NCBI GenBank assembly: GCA_965662725.1
Contig: CBFIIT010000027.1
Location: 1 to 24,243 of the forward strand
From: UBA8337 sp965662725
GTDB taxonomy: Bacteria; Pseudomonadota; Alphaproteobacteria; RS24
DNA length: 24,243 nucleotides
Direction: 5' to 3'
Notes under the pieces: model-generated
Databases searched by the model: none
What the model was told of the DNA's origin: nothing
The model's input: the letters and a program-made list of their open reading frames with translations, nothing else
Program-made: the position numbers and the translations under genes
Shown here: piece after piece, positions 1-7,082 of the stretch
How positions within the stretch are numbered: the first letter of the stretch is position 1
How the letters are laid out: the number at the start of each line of letters is the position of its first letter

Positions 1-1049
1 GCGCGGGCAGCCAAAGTCGCAATGGGAATGGCGCCGGTATGGTCAATATAAAGCGGCGCGTCTTGCAAATCGCGAGCGGCGGAAACCAAACGACCATATT
101 CATCTTCAACAATATCGCCTTTCCGAATATTGGAAGACGATACAGCCGCTTGCTCGGCCAACATCCGCGTCGCCAATTGTTCAGCCGCCATTTCCAGCGA
201 GAAGAAACCGACAACGCCGCCTTCTTTTACTTCAATACTGCCATCAGCTTTGGTTTCAACATTACCCGATTGTTTGGCCTTCATATGATTATGCGCAATG
301 GTGAAGGCGATATTGGTGGCCAATGCGGTTTTACCCATGGCCGGGCGTCCGGCCAGAATAATCAAATCGCTTTGCTGCAAGCCGCCCAGCAATTCATCCA
401 GCCCTTTAAAGCCGGTCGAAATACCCGATAGATTGCCGTCGCGCTGATAGGCTTTTTCAGCCATCTCAATGGCGCCGGTCAGCGACAAATCAAAGCTCAT
501 AAAGCCGGCATTATGGGTGCCTTTTTCAGCAATATTATATAGCGCTTGCTCAGCCTTATCGATTTGGCTGTTCGGGTCTTTGTCAATATCGGCGTCAAAA
601 GCATCGCCGACCATTTCTTGACCGACGACAATCAACTGACGGCGAATGGCCAAGTCATAAATCGTTTGCCCATATTGTTTGGCATTGGCAATCGTTGTCG
701 CATTGCTGGCCAAGCGCGCCAAATAGCCGACACCGCCCAGCGCGGCCAACCCTTCATCCATTTCCAAATAGGTTTTCAGCGTTACCGGCGAGGCCAGATT
801 GCCATTGCCGACCAATTTGACAATCGCTTCAAAAATGCGCTGGTGCACCGGGTCATGAAAATAGGTCGGCTTCAGGAAATCCGCGACTTGGTCAACCGCA
901 TCATTATTGATAAGCAGCGCACCGAGAAGCCCTTGCTCGGCTTCAATATTATGCGGCATTTGCTTGAAATCATTGCTTTGCGACTCCGAAACATCGGGGG
1001 CAAAAGGCTCGGGAGTAAAATCTTCGGGGGTTACAATGGTATCGGACAT
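1..1049 (-). CDS. dnaB: Replicative DNA helicase DnaB, N-terminal 349 residues (partial, runs off left edge)
   Basis: Hexameric 5'-3' helicase that unwinds DNA at the replication fork and binds primase. Reading the minus strand from the ATG at 1049 gives an open frame to the window edge with no stop. The N-terminal collar domain lies at about residues 30-130 (it begins near MPHNIEAEQGLLGALL), followed by a linker and the RecA-like domain with Walker A GRPAMGKT at residues 234-241 (Lys240). The insertion after Walker A followed by GFFSLEM fits alphaproteobacterial DnaB. The visible part ends at LYIDHTGAIPIATLAAR, in the Walker B region, so roughly the last 120-150 residues are outside the window. 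No good Shine-Dalgarno precedes the ATG (the upstream bases are TTTCCCC). A second Met at residue 31 is possible but would remove the start of the usual N-terminal extension. It lies downstream of the rplI terminator on the same strand and so is probably transcribed separately. Confidence 0.96.
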   Translation of the reverse strand, partial: MSDTIVTPEDFTPEPFAPDVSESQSNDFKQMPHNIEAEQGLLGALLINNDAVDQVADFLKPTYFHDPVHQRIFEAIVKLVGNGNLASPVTLKTYLEMDEGLAALGGVGYLARLASNATTIANAKQYGQTIYDLAIRRQLIVVGQEMVGDAFDADIDKDPNSQIDKAEQALYNIAEKGTHNAGFMSFDLSLTGAIEMAEKAYQRDGNLSGISTGFKGLDELLGGLQQSDLIILAGRPAMGKTALATNIAFTIAHNHMKAKQSGNVETKADGSIEVKEGGVVGFFSLEMAAEQLATRMLAEQAAVSSSNIRKGDIVEDEYGRLVSAARDLQDAPLYIDHTGAIPIATLAAR

Positions 1050-1087
1050 GGGGAAACTTTAGACAGTCGATTGACATAGGGCGACAC

Positions 1088-1128
1088 AAAAAAACAGGCC
1101 CCTCGAAAAATTTTCAGCGAGGCCTGTT
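1088..1128 (-). terminator. Intrinsic terminator of the rpsF-rpsR-DUF2232-rplI operon
   Basis: Read on the minus strand, the arm at 1118-1128 pairs with the arm at 1094-1105 (ACAGGCC...TCG against CGAGGCCTGT, with a 2-base bulge). A run of seven T (plus-strand A at 1088-1094) follows. The loop contains a second short pairing (GAAAA with TTTTC). It begins about 22 bases past the rplI stop and ends 38 bases before the dnaB start, so it should separate the ribosomal operon from dnaB. Confidence 0.85.
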
Positions 1129-1150
1129 AGTAATGGGGACAAGTCGGAAA

Positions 1151-1852
1151 TCAGTCTTCCGTCTCGGCCTCTTTTTCGGTTGGCTCTTCGTCGCCAGTCT
1201 CTTCAGAAGCAGGCTCTTCGGAAACTTCTTCAGCAGCAGGCTCTTCAGTAGCAGGCTCTTCAGCGGTTTCCTCTGTTTCAGTCTCTTCGGCTTCTTCATC
1301 AAGAGAAACTTCAACGCCGTCCTCGAATACTTCTTCAACCGCAATGGTCTCTTCTTCGACCTGTTCGGCCGTTACATCTTCACCGGCGGCTTGACGCTCG
1401 GCTTCTTCTTCTGTCCGCGCCACATTGACGATGACAGAAGAGGTGACTTCCGGATGCAAAATAACGCTTACATCATGCAGGCCAAGATTTTTAATCGGCT
1501 GCGCCAGAACCACTTGATTGCGCTCTGTATCGAAACCGTTTCCGGACAGCAATTCCGCAATGTCACGGGTCGTGACAGAGCCGTAAAGCTGGCCGGTATC
1601 GCCGGACTGGCGAATAACCACAAAGCTCTCGCCGTTCAACTTGGCGTCAACCGCCTCGGCGTCGGATTTGCGCTCCAGATTACGCGCTTCCAATTGCGCC
1701 CGGTCTTGTTCAAAACGTTCAAGATTGGCTTTATTGGCGCGCAGGGCTTTACCTTGCGGCAGTAAATAATTGCGGGCATAGCCGTCTTTTACGGTGACGA
1801 CATCACCCATTTGTCCAAGCTTTGCAATGCGCTCAAGCAATACAATCTGCAT
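1151..1852 (-). CDS. rplI: 50S ribosomal protein L9 with long acidic C-terminal tail
   Basis: Structural protein of the large ribosomal subunit that binds 23S rRNA near the L1 stalk. The protein is 233 residues. The L9 N-terminal domain is at residues 1-47 (MQIVLLERIAKLGQMGDVV, GYARNYLLPQGKA), the connecting helix follows, and the C-terminal domain ends near residue 146. Residues 147-233 form an extra tail with about 41 Glu/Asp in 87 positions and only two basic residues, including TEEPA/SEEPA-like repeats. Typical L9 is about 150 residues; alphaproteobacterial ones are often extended, but this tail is long. The ATG lies 5 bases after the DUF2232 stop, and the Shine-Dalgarno GAGGAG sits inside the DUF2232 end. 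It is the last gene of the rpsF operon, followed by a terminator. Confidence 0.97.
   Translation of the reverse strand: MQIVLLERIAKLGQMGDVVTVKDGYARNYLLPQGKALRANKANLERFEQDRAQLEARNLERKSDAEAVDAKLNGESFVVIRQSGDTGQLYGSVTTRDIAELLSGNGFDTERNQVVLAQPIKNLGLHDVSVILHPEVTSSVIVNVARTEEEAERQAAGEDVTAEQVEEETIAVEEVFEDGVEVSLDEEAEETETEETAEEPATEEPAAEEVSEEPASEETGDEEPTEKEAETED
1180..1275. repeat. Degenerate short repeats encoding the L9 acidic tail
   Basis: The plus strand shows three close copies of GCAGGCTCTTC (near 1209, 1239 and 1254) in a CTTC-rich stretch. They encode the Glu-Glu-Pro-Ala style repeats of the L9 tail on the minus strand. The similarity is partly explained by the repeated amino acids, but identical codon choice across copies suggests short duplications. 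Confidence 0.6.
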
Positions 1853-1857
1853 TGGTT

Positions 1858-2793
1858 TTACTCCTCATCCCCTTCTGCGTCAGACGACTTGTCAGCGGCT
1901 TTGTTCAGGCGTCTGAAATTAAAACGCGTGTCCAAGAGGCCCATTAGGCTAATGGGGATAATCAGCCAAGCCATCACGAAAATCAGGAAATATATAGCGG
2001 CCAAAATGAAGCCACGTCCATTCCAGTGGCGGGAGATAGCATGAATAATCGCTAAACCCAATAAAAAATATCCGGCGAAAATAATCGCCGCGAGGGAAGC
2101 GCCAAGCGCGGCCAGCCAGCCCGGCGCAAAAGCCGCTATCACCATGAAAAAACCAAGCGGCCCAACCAGCCAAAGCGGCAATTGTAAATAGTCGTAATTA
2201 TCGGCCGGGCGTAAATTGCGGGCTGATTTAACCAATAAAGCTTGCGCGATTTGCATATTGCCTAAAAGCATAAGCGGCCAGCTGGCAAAGCCGGTGATCA
2301 GCATCAGATTGGCGACCCAAAAAATCTCTTCTTCGCTGCTTAGCGAATAGACTTGCATCAGCGCAGTACGAATTTCCGGCGAGGATTGCATGGCATTGGC
2401 AAACGCTTGCGGTAGGCCTTCCGAGCCGCCGGTCACCAGAAATATCAATACCGTGCCGAGGCCGGTCATTGCCAAGGCCAGCAAAATCAGATTGTCGAGC
2501 GGGAAGAATTGATAATCGCCATCTTTCAATTGGCGCGATAATAATGATTGCCGCACCAATAAAACAGTCGGCAACAAAAAACTGATGGCAAAGACAATCG
2601 CCAAAGGCGGCGTCAATATGATGGCGGTTAAAAGCGCGGCGGCAACAGCCACCATAAATGCTTGCGCGACGCCATAAGCCAGACCGATAGCGGCCAGCGG
2701 CAAGGCTGAGAACGGCATTAAAAAAATTGCGGCGAACAGCACGAAACTGCCGATCGCCGCAAGAATTATTCGCAAGAGCAGGGTTTGAGCCAT
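1858..2793 (-). CDS. DUF2232 multi-pass inner-membrane protein
   Basis: Membrane protein of 311 residues with about eight hydrophobic spans spread along its length and a short charged C-terminal tail (RLNKAADKSSDAEGDEE). It matches the DUF2232 (YybS-like) family, which alphaproteobacteria carry between rpsR and rplI; the biochemical role is not established. I place the start at the ATG at 2793 (MAQTLLLRI). A TTG nine bases upstream (2802) in the same frame is an alternative, and neither has a strong Shine-Dalgarno. It lies about 20 bases after the rpsR stop and 5 bases before rplI, so it is cotranscribed with the ribosomal proteins. I infer a housekeeping role from this position, but the sequence does not show which. 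Confidence 0.88.
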   Translation of the reverse strand: MAQTLLLRIILAAIGSFVLFAAIFLMPFSALPLAAIGLAYGVAQAFMVAVAAALLTAIILTPPLAIVFAISFLLPTVLLVRQSLLSRQLKDGDYQFFPLDNLILLALAMTGLGTVLIFLVTGGSEGLPQAFANAMQSSPEIRTALMQVYSLSSEEEIFWVANLMLITGFASWPLMLLGNMQIAQALLVKSARNLRPADNYDYLQLPLWLVGPLGFFMVIAAFAPGWLAALGASLAAIIFAGYFLLGLAIIHAISRHWNGRGFILAAIYFLIFVMAWLIIPISLMGLLDTRFNFRRLNKAADKSSDAEGDEE

Positions 2794-2814
2794 CAGGCGC
2801 AACCGCCGCTTATC

Positions 2815-3051
2815 TTATTGATCAACCGTATACGGCATCAGGGCAAGATAGCGTGAACGCTTAATGGCACGGGCCAACTCGCGTTGCTTCTTGGCTGAAA
2901 CGGCCGTGATACGGCGCGGTACGATTTTGCCGCGTTCTGAAACATAACGTTGCAGCAGGCGGGAATCTTTATAGTCAATGACCGGCGCATTGCTACCCGA
3001 GAACGGGCATGACTTGCGACGGCGACCGAATGGGCGACGACCTTGGCTCAT
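2815..3051 (-). CDS. rpsR: 30S ribosomal protein S18
   Basis: Small-subunit protein that pairs with S6 and binds the central domain of 16S rRNA. The 78-residue product has the family core: KSCPFSG, IDYKDSRLLQRYVSERGKIVPRRIT and the basic end segment ARAIKRSRYLALMPY. Length is normal. The ATG overlaps the rpsF stop by 4 bases (ATGA), and the Shine-Dalgarno GGAGA is inside the rpsF end, so translation is probably coupled with its partner S6. Confidence 0.98.
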   Translation of the reverse strand: MSQGRRPFGRRRKSCPFSGSNAPVIDYKDSRLLQRYVSERGKIVPRRITAVSAKKQRELARAIKRSRYLALMPYTVDQ

Positions 3052-3461
3052 TTGTCTCCTCCTTCGCGCGGACCATCATCACGACGAGATCCTTCGCGTG
3101 GACCATCGTCACGACGAGAGCTACGGCGCTCATCACGATTTTTATTGCGCATTTGAATTGACTCATCAGCCTCATGCTCATCGACACGCAATGTCATATG
3201 GCGGATAATATCGTCATTCAGGCTGATACGGCGTTCCATTTCGGAAACAGCCTCATGGCTGGCGACAATATTCAGCAATGAATAATGGCCTTTGCGATTT
3301 TTCTTCACGCGATAAGCCAAAGATTTAAGACCCCAATATTCGGTCTTGGTAATTTTGCCGCCATTTTCTTCCAGCACAGCCTGCATCATATCGATGAGAC
3401 CTTCGACTTGCTGCGAAGAAATATCTTGGCGTGCGATAAACACATGCTCGTATAGAGCCAT
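3048..3461 (-). CDS. rpsF: 30S ribosomal protein S6 with duplicated charged tail
   Basis: S6 binds S18 and helps assemble the 30S platform. The protein is 137 residues. The fold is at residues 1-96 (MALYEHVFIARQDIS, KITKTEYWGLKSLAYRVKKNRKGHY). It is followed by a charged tail, residues 97-137, which contains the decapeptide SRRDDGPREG twice in tandem (115-124 and 125-134). Shine-Dalgarno AAGGAGAGAG stands just before the ATG at 3461. This is the first gene of the rpsF-rpsR-DUF2232-rplI operon, preceded by a leader of about 160 bases with inverted repeats, as expected if the operon is controlled by its own proteins. Confidence 0.97.
   Translation of the reverse strand: MALYEHVFIARQDISSQQVEGLIDMMQAVLEENGGKITKTEYWGLKSLAYRVKKNRKGHYSLLNIVASHEAVSEMERRISLNDDIIRHMTLRVDEHEADESIQMRNKNRDERRSSRRDDGPREGSRRDDGPREGGDK
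3061..3120. repeat. rpsF: 30-bp tandem duplication in the rpsF 3' end
   Basis: Bases 3061-3090 and 3091-3120 are two adjacent 30-bp copies matching at 27 of 30 positions. They differ at copy positions 9, 18 and 30. In the rpsF frame they encode two identical decapeptides, SRRDDGPREG, so all three differences are silent. Confidence 0.93.
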
Positions 3462-3488
3462 AGCCTCTCTCCTTCATTTTTCGGCGCC

Positions 3489-3527
3489 GAGCCTCTTGCG
3501 AGCGAACACCCATAAGGGGAAAGGCTC
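3489..3527 (-). promoter_or_regulatory. Inverted repeat in the rpsF leader, proximal to the start codon
   Basis: GAGCCT at 3489-3494 and AGGCTC at 3522-3527 can pair in the minus-strand leader RNA, closing a loop that contains CCCC and GGG segments able to pair internally. It ends about 28 bases before the rpsF start. It is a candidate part of an S6:S18-type autoregulatory leader. Family membership is inference only. Confidence 0.45.
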
Positions 3528-3573
3528 ACAGACACGCGAGAGCGGGGACAAGGGATACCGGACCATTCCTAAA

Positions 3574-3590
3574 CATTCGACCATCGAATG
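3574..3590. promoter_or_regulatory. Perfect 7-bp inverted repeat between rpsF and fabD
   Basis: CATTCGA (3574-3580), three bases CCA, then TCGAATG (3584-3590). In the rpsF leader RNA this forms a hairpin with a 3-base loop; in DNA it could be a binding site. It lies about 40 bases downstream of the predicted rpsF transcription start and 115 bases upstream of fabD. Confidence 0.55.
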
Positions 3591-3628
3591 CTCTATCCTT
3601 TCAGCCCCCAGCCGAAAGTAATGTGCGG

Positions 3629-3657
3629 GTAATACTATGCCGGACGGGGCTTGGCAA
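3629..3657 (-). promoter_or_regulatory. Predicted promoter of the rpsF operon
   Basis: On the minus strand, TTGCCA (3657-3652), a 17-base spacer and TATTAC (3634-3629) resemble a housekeeping sigma factor promoter. Transcription would begin near 3622, giving a leader of about 160 bases before rpsF. The site also argues against the longer upstream fabD reading frame that would run across it. Confidence 0.5.
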
Positions 3658-3679
3658 GCGCGTTTTGACGCCGTAAAAG
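3651..3679 (+). promoter_or_regulatory. Weak candidate promoter for fabD
   Basis: TTGGCA at 3651-3656, a 17-base spacer and TAAAAG at 3674-3679. The start would fall near 3686, about 20 bases before the fabD ATG. It overlaps the -35 of the divergent rpsF promoter, so the two could compete. The -10 match is poor. Confidence 0.3.
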
Positions 3680-3705
3680 ATGAAGCAATCAAAAGGGAGA
3701 CCGCC

Positions 3706-4641
3706 ATGACACAAGCTCTGATATTCCCCGGACAGGGCAGCCAAGCTGTCGGCATGGGACAGGCGCTGGCCGATAGCTATGACGAAGCGCGCGCCGTGTT
3801 TGAGGCGGTTGATGAGGCATTGGGGCAAAAGCTGTCGGCTTTAATGTGGAATGGCCCGGAAGATGAGTTGACGCTGACCGAAAACGCGCAACCGGCACTG
3901 ATGGCGGTCTCTGTCGCGACCATGAAAGTGTTGGAAGCGCGTGGCTTTGATTTAAAAGCCTCGACCTCCCATGTCGCCGGTCATAGTTTGGGCGAATATG
4001 CCGCTCTGACCGCAGCCGGTGCTTTGCAAATCGAAGATACTGCACGTTTATTGAAACTGCGCGGCCAAGCCATGCAGCGCGCCGTGCCTGTCGGTGTTGG
4101 CGCGATGGCGGCTTTATTGGGGCTGGATTTTGACGTGGTGGCAGAGGTCGCGGCGGAAGCTTCTACCGATGGCGAAATTTGCGGTGCAGCCAATGATAAT
4201 GCGGTCGGGCAAGTGGTAATTTCCGGCCATGCAGCAGCGGTGGCGCGGGCATGTGAAATTGCCAAAGAGCGGGGGGCCAAACGGGCGATGGAATTGCCGG
4301 TCAGCGCGCCTTTCCATTGTGCATTGATGAAACCGGCGGCAGAAGAAATGCAAGCCGCTTTGCAAGAAACCGAAATTTCAGCACCGATTGTGCCGCTCAT
4401 TGCCAATGTCACGGCGCAAGCAGTCAGTGACCCCGATGCCATTCGCGAATTATTGGTGCAGCAAGTCACCGGCTCGGTGCGCTGGCGCGAGTCGATGATT
4501 TGGGCGGCTGATAATGGCGTCACCGATTTGGTTGAAGTCGGCAGCGGTAAAGTGTTGACCGGCATGGCCAAACGGATTGACAAAAGATTGGCAGCCAAGG
4601 CGTTGAATACGCCTGATGATATTGAGGCCTTTTTGGCTTAA
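3706..4641 (+). CDS. fabD: Malonyl-CoA:ACP transacylase
   Basis: Transfers malonyl from CoA to acyl carrier protein, supplying the extender unit for fatty acid synthesis in the cytoplasm. The 311-residue protein shows FPGQGSQ at residues 7-13, the nucleophile motif GHSLGEY with Ser94, and the catalytic His204 in SAPFHC. A late glycine motif VGSGKVLTGM is also normal. I chose the ATG at 3706 because AAAAGGGAGA sits just before it and the protein then starts like other FabD. An in-frame ATG at 3637 would add 23 residues unrelated to the family and would overlap the divergent promoter. It is first in the fabD-fabG-acpP-fabF block, as usual for alphaproteobacteria. Confidence 0.97.
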   Translation: MTQALIFPGQGSQAVGMGQALADSYDEARAVFEAVDEALGQKLSALMWNGPEDELTLTENAQPALMAVSVATMKVLEARGFDLKASTSHVAGHSLGEYAALTAAGALQIEDTARLLKLRGQAMQRAVPVGVGAMAALLGLDFDVVAEVAAEASTDGEICGAANDNAVGQVVISGHAAAVARACEIAKERGAKRAMELPVSAPFHCALMKPAAEEMQAALQETEISAPIVPLIANVTAQAVSDPDAIRELLVQQVTGSVRWRESMIWAADNGVTDLVEVGSGKVLTGMAKRIDKRLAAKALNTPDDIEAFLA

Positions 4642-4691
4642 ACTGCCAAAACAGGTTGAGCGCATGAGCCGACACAAATTGGAGAGCAGCA

Positions 4692-5429
4692 ATGTTTGAT
4701 TTAAGCGGAAAAAACGCACTGGTAACCGGTGCATCAGGCGGTATTGGCCGCGATATTGCCAAAACATTGCACGCCGCCGGCGCCAATGTCGGACTGGCCG
4801 GCACACGCGAGGCCGTGTTGCAAGAATTGGCCGATGAGTTGGGCGAGGGCGCGCATGTGCTGGTCGCTGATTTATCAACCGCGGAAGGGGCTGCTGAGCT
4901 GGCTGCCAAAGCCGAAGAAGCAATGGGCGGGCTGGATGTCCTCGTCAATAATGCCGGTATCACTCGCGATAATTTGGCAATGCGGATGAAGGATGAAGAT
5001 TGGGAAGCGGTTTTGGCAGTTAATCTGACCTCCGGTTTCCGACTTATTCGCGCCTCCCTGCGTGGTATGATGAAGCGTCGCCATGGCCGTATTATCGGCA
5101 TTACTTCAGTGGTCGGTGTTACCGGCAATCCGGGGCAGGCTAATTATGCCGCCACCAAGGCCGGTATGATCGGCATGTCAAAATCATTGGCGCAAGAAGT
5201 TGCCAGTCGCGGCATCACCGTGAACTGCGTTGCGCCGGGTTTTATTGCGACGCCGATGACCGATGTTTTGCCTGATGAGCAAAAAGATGCGCTGACCGCA
5301 GCAATACCTGCCGGTCGTTTGGGGAGTGGCGATGATATTGCCGCTGCTTGCCTGTTTCTGGCCAGCGATGAGGCGGCCTATATGACCGGGCAAACGCTGC
5401 ACGTGAATGGCGGTATGGCGATGATTTAA
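4692..5429 (+). CDS. fabG: 3-oxoacyl-[acyl-carrier-protein] reductase
   Basis: NADPH-dependent reduction of 3-oxoacyl-ACP, the first reductive step of the elongation cycle. The 245-residue short-chain dehydrogenase has the cofactor loop TGASGGIG (residues 12-19), NNAG at 86-89, and the catalytic triad Ser139, Tyr152, Lys156 (YAATK). The C-terminal segment MTGQTLHVNGGMAMI is typical of FabG. Shine-Dalgarno GGAGAG is about 5 bases before the ATG. It starts 50 bases after fabD. A hairpin lies just after its stop, before acpP. Confidence 0.97.
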   Translation: MFDLSGKNALVTGASGGIGRDIAKTLHAAGANVGLAGTREAVLQELADELGEGAHVLVADLSTAEGAAELAAKAEEAMGGLDVLVNNAGITRDNLAMRMKDEDWEAVLAVNLTSGFRLIRASLRGMMKRRHGRIIGITSVVGVTGNPGQANYAATKAGMIGMSKSLAQEVASRGITVNCVAPGFIATPMTDVLPDEQKDALTAAIPAGRLGSGDDIAAACLFLASDEAAYMTGQTLHVNGGMAMI

Positions 5430-5430
5430 A

Positions 5431-5466
5431 ACCCTTCGTGGCATATGGACACGTGCTGCAAAGGGT
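5431..5466 (+). promoter_or_regulatory. Hairpin between fabG and acpP
   Basis: ACCCTT (5431-5436) pairs with AAGGGT (5461-5466), and inside it CGTG (5437-5440) pairs with CACG (5450-5453). It begins one base past the fabG stop. There is no T-run, so it is not a standard intrinsic terminator. It may protect the 3' end of a processed fabD-fabG message, or partly separate it from the acpP transcript. The remaining 95 bases before acpP show only a weak promoter candidate (TTGTCT at 5498). Confidence 0.4.
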
Positions 5467-5561
5467 GATAGGGAAATCTCAAGTATGGAAATCATGCTTG
5501 TCTCGATGATGGGAATCGCTGTTCAAAATCAATCGAACGGCCAAATTTGAAGGAGCTTATC

Positions 5562-5795
5562 ATGAGTGATATTGCCGAAAGCGTTAAGAAAATCGTTGTT
5601 GAAAACCTTGGTGTTGATGCCGGTGACGTAACAGAAGCCGCCAGCTTTATCGACGATCTGGGCGCTGATAGCCTTGATACGGTTGAACTGGTTATGGCAT
5701 TTGAAGAAGAGTTTGGCATTGAAATCCCTGATGATGCTGCCGAAACAATTCTGACTGTTGCCGACGCAGTTAAATTCATCGAGCAAGCCAAGTAA
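5562..5795 (+). CDS. acpP: Acyl carrier protein
   Basis: Small acidic carrier to which growing acyl chains are attached through 4'-phosphopantetheine. The 77-residue product is highly acidic and has the attachment motif DSL with Ser37 (LGADSLDTVELVMAFEEEFGIEIPD). Length is normal. The ATG at 5562 is chosen because AAGGAG lies 6 bases upstream; an in-frame TTG at 5547 would place that ribosome site inside the gene. It sits 132 bases after fabG and 12 bases before fabF. The wide upstream gap with a hairpin suggests that acpP, normally among the most abundant proteins, is also transcribed or processed independently. Confidence 0.98.
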   Translation: MSDIAESVKKIVVENLGVDAGDVTEAASFIDDLGADSLDTVELVMAFEEEFGIEIPDDAAETILTVADAVKFIEQAK

Positions 5796-5807
5796 GGCTT
5801 TCAAATT

Positions 5808-7073
5808 ATGCGACGCGTCGTTGTAACCGGCATTGGGTCGGTTAATCCACTTGGCGAAACTGCAGAAAAAAGCTGGCAAAGGCTGATTGCAGGCGAGTCG
5901 GGGGCCGGTCCGATGACCGGCTTTGACGTGTCGGATTTGCCTTGTCAGATTGCCTGTCATGTTGACCGCGCATCTGATGAGAGCGAAGACGGGTTTAATC
6001 CCGATTTATATGTCGCGCCGAAAGAACAAAAGCGCATGGATGATTTCATCATCTATGCGATGGCGGCCAGCGACATGGCCTTGGCCGATAGCGGCTATAT
6101 GCCTGAAACAGAAGAGCAGCAATATCGAACCGGCGTTTTGGTCGGTGCCGGTATTGGTGGCTTGCAAGGTATTGAAGATGGCGCGTTCACGGTTCGAGAT
6201 CGTGGGCCGCGCCGCCTCAGCCCGTTTTTTATTCCCGGCGCTTTAATCAATCTGGCCGGTGGGCAAATTTCGATTAAGCATGGGCTGAAGGGCCCTAATC
6301 ATGCTGTGGTAACCGCTTGTTCAACCGGCGCACATGCGATTGGTGATGCGGCGCGGTTGATTATGCTGGATGACGCCGATGTGATGGTTGCCGGAGGCAC
6401 TGAATCGGCAATTTGCCGCTTGGGTATTGCCGGTTTTGCCGCTTGCCGCGCCCTTTCAACCGGATTTAACGATACGCCTGAAAAAGGCTCGCGCCCCTAT
6501 GATAAAGACCGCGACGGTTTTGTGATGGGCGAAGGGGCCGGCATTGTCGTATTGGAAGAATATGAGCACGCCAAAGCACGCGGAGCAAAAATCTACGCAG
6601 AAGTTGTCGGCTATGGATTGTCCGGTGATGCGTTTCATATAACCTCACCGGCAGAAGACGGTTCCGGCGGTTATCGCTCCATGCAAGCGGCATTGAAACG
6701 CTCCGGCCTGTCGCCGGAAGATATCGGCTATGTCAACGCGCATGGTACATCAACACCTTTGGGTGATGAGATTGAATTGAAAGCGGTTGAACGCTTATTC
6801 GGTGGCGCGGCTGACGGTTTGAATATGTCATCAACCAAATCAGCAGTCGGGCATTTGCTTGGTGCAGCGGGCGCGGTCGAGGCGATTTTCTCTATTTTGG
6901 CGATGCGCGACAATGTCGTGCCGCCAACTCTTAATCTCGATAATCCATCGATTGACTCGCCGATTAATCTTGTGCCGCACAAGGCGCAGGAGCGCGAGGT
7001 GAATGCCGTGCTGTCCAATAGTTTCGGTTTTGGCGGCACCAATGCGTCGCTGGTTTTCAAGGCCGTTGAGTAG
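5808..7073 (+). CDS. fabF: 3-oxoacyl-ACP synthase II (KAS II)
   Basis: Condenses malonyl-ACP with acyl-ACP in chain elongation. The 421-residue thiolase-fold protein has the catalytic Cys171 (VTACSTGAHAIG), His311 (AHGTSTPLGD), Lys343 and His348 (KSAVGHLLGAAG), and the glycine-rich end SNSFGFGGTNASL. These match FabF rather than FabB or FabH in length and motif spacing. The start is 12 bases after acpP. TAAGG overlapping the acpP stop is the only ribosome site visible. The next gene, mltG, begins 9 bases after the stop, so the block is one operon. Confidence 0.97.
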   Translation: MRRVVVTGIGSVNPLGETAEKSWQRLIAGESGAGPMTGFDVSDLPCQIACHVDRASDESEDGFNPDLYVAPKEQKRMDDFIIYAMAASDMALADSGYMPETEEQQYRTGVLVGAGIGGLQGIEDGAFTVRDRGPRRLSPFFIPGALINLAGGQISIKHGLKGPNHAVVTACSTGAHAIGDAARLIMLDDADVMVAGGTESAICRLGIAGFAACRALSTGFNDTPEKGSRPYDKDRDGFVMGEGAGIVVLEEYEHAKARGAKIYAEVVGYGLSGDAFHITSPAEDGSGGYRSMQAALKRSGLSPEDIGYVNAHGTSTPLGDEIELKAVERLFGGAADGLNMSSTKSAVGHLLGAAGAVEAIFSILAMRDNVVPPTLNLDNPSIDSPINLVPHKAQEREVNAVLSNSFGFGGTNASLVFKAVE

Positions 7074-7082
7074 ATCGGTCAC

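Noticed and set aside
39..1079. Two plus-strand open frames across the dnaB region
   Set aside because: They lie opposite a clear DnaB reading frame that continues to the window edge, and their translations resemble nothing I know.
1133..1765. Long open frame on the plus strand opposite rplI, with Phe/Ser/Arg-rich repeats
   Set aside because: It mirrors the repetitive acidic tail and body of L9; no ribosome site and no family resemblance. L9 on the other strand is unmistakable.
3637..3705. In-frame 23-residue N-terminal extension of FabD
   Set aside because: The extension is unrelated to FabD, overlaps the predicted divergent rpsF promoter and lacks a ribosome site, whereas the ATG at 3706 has one.
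3462..3705. tRNA or other stable RNA gene in the largest intergenic region
   Set aside because: I found no cloverleaf, CCA end or anticodon arm; the inverted repeats fit a leader or operator better.
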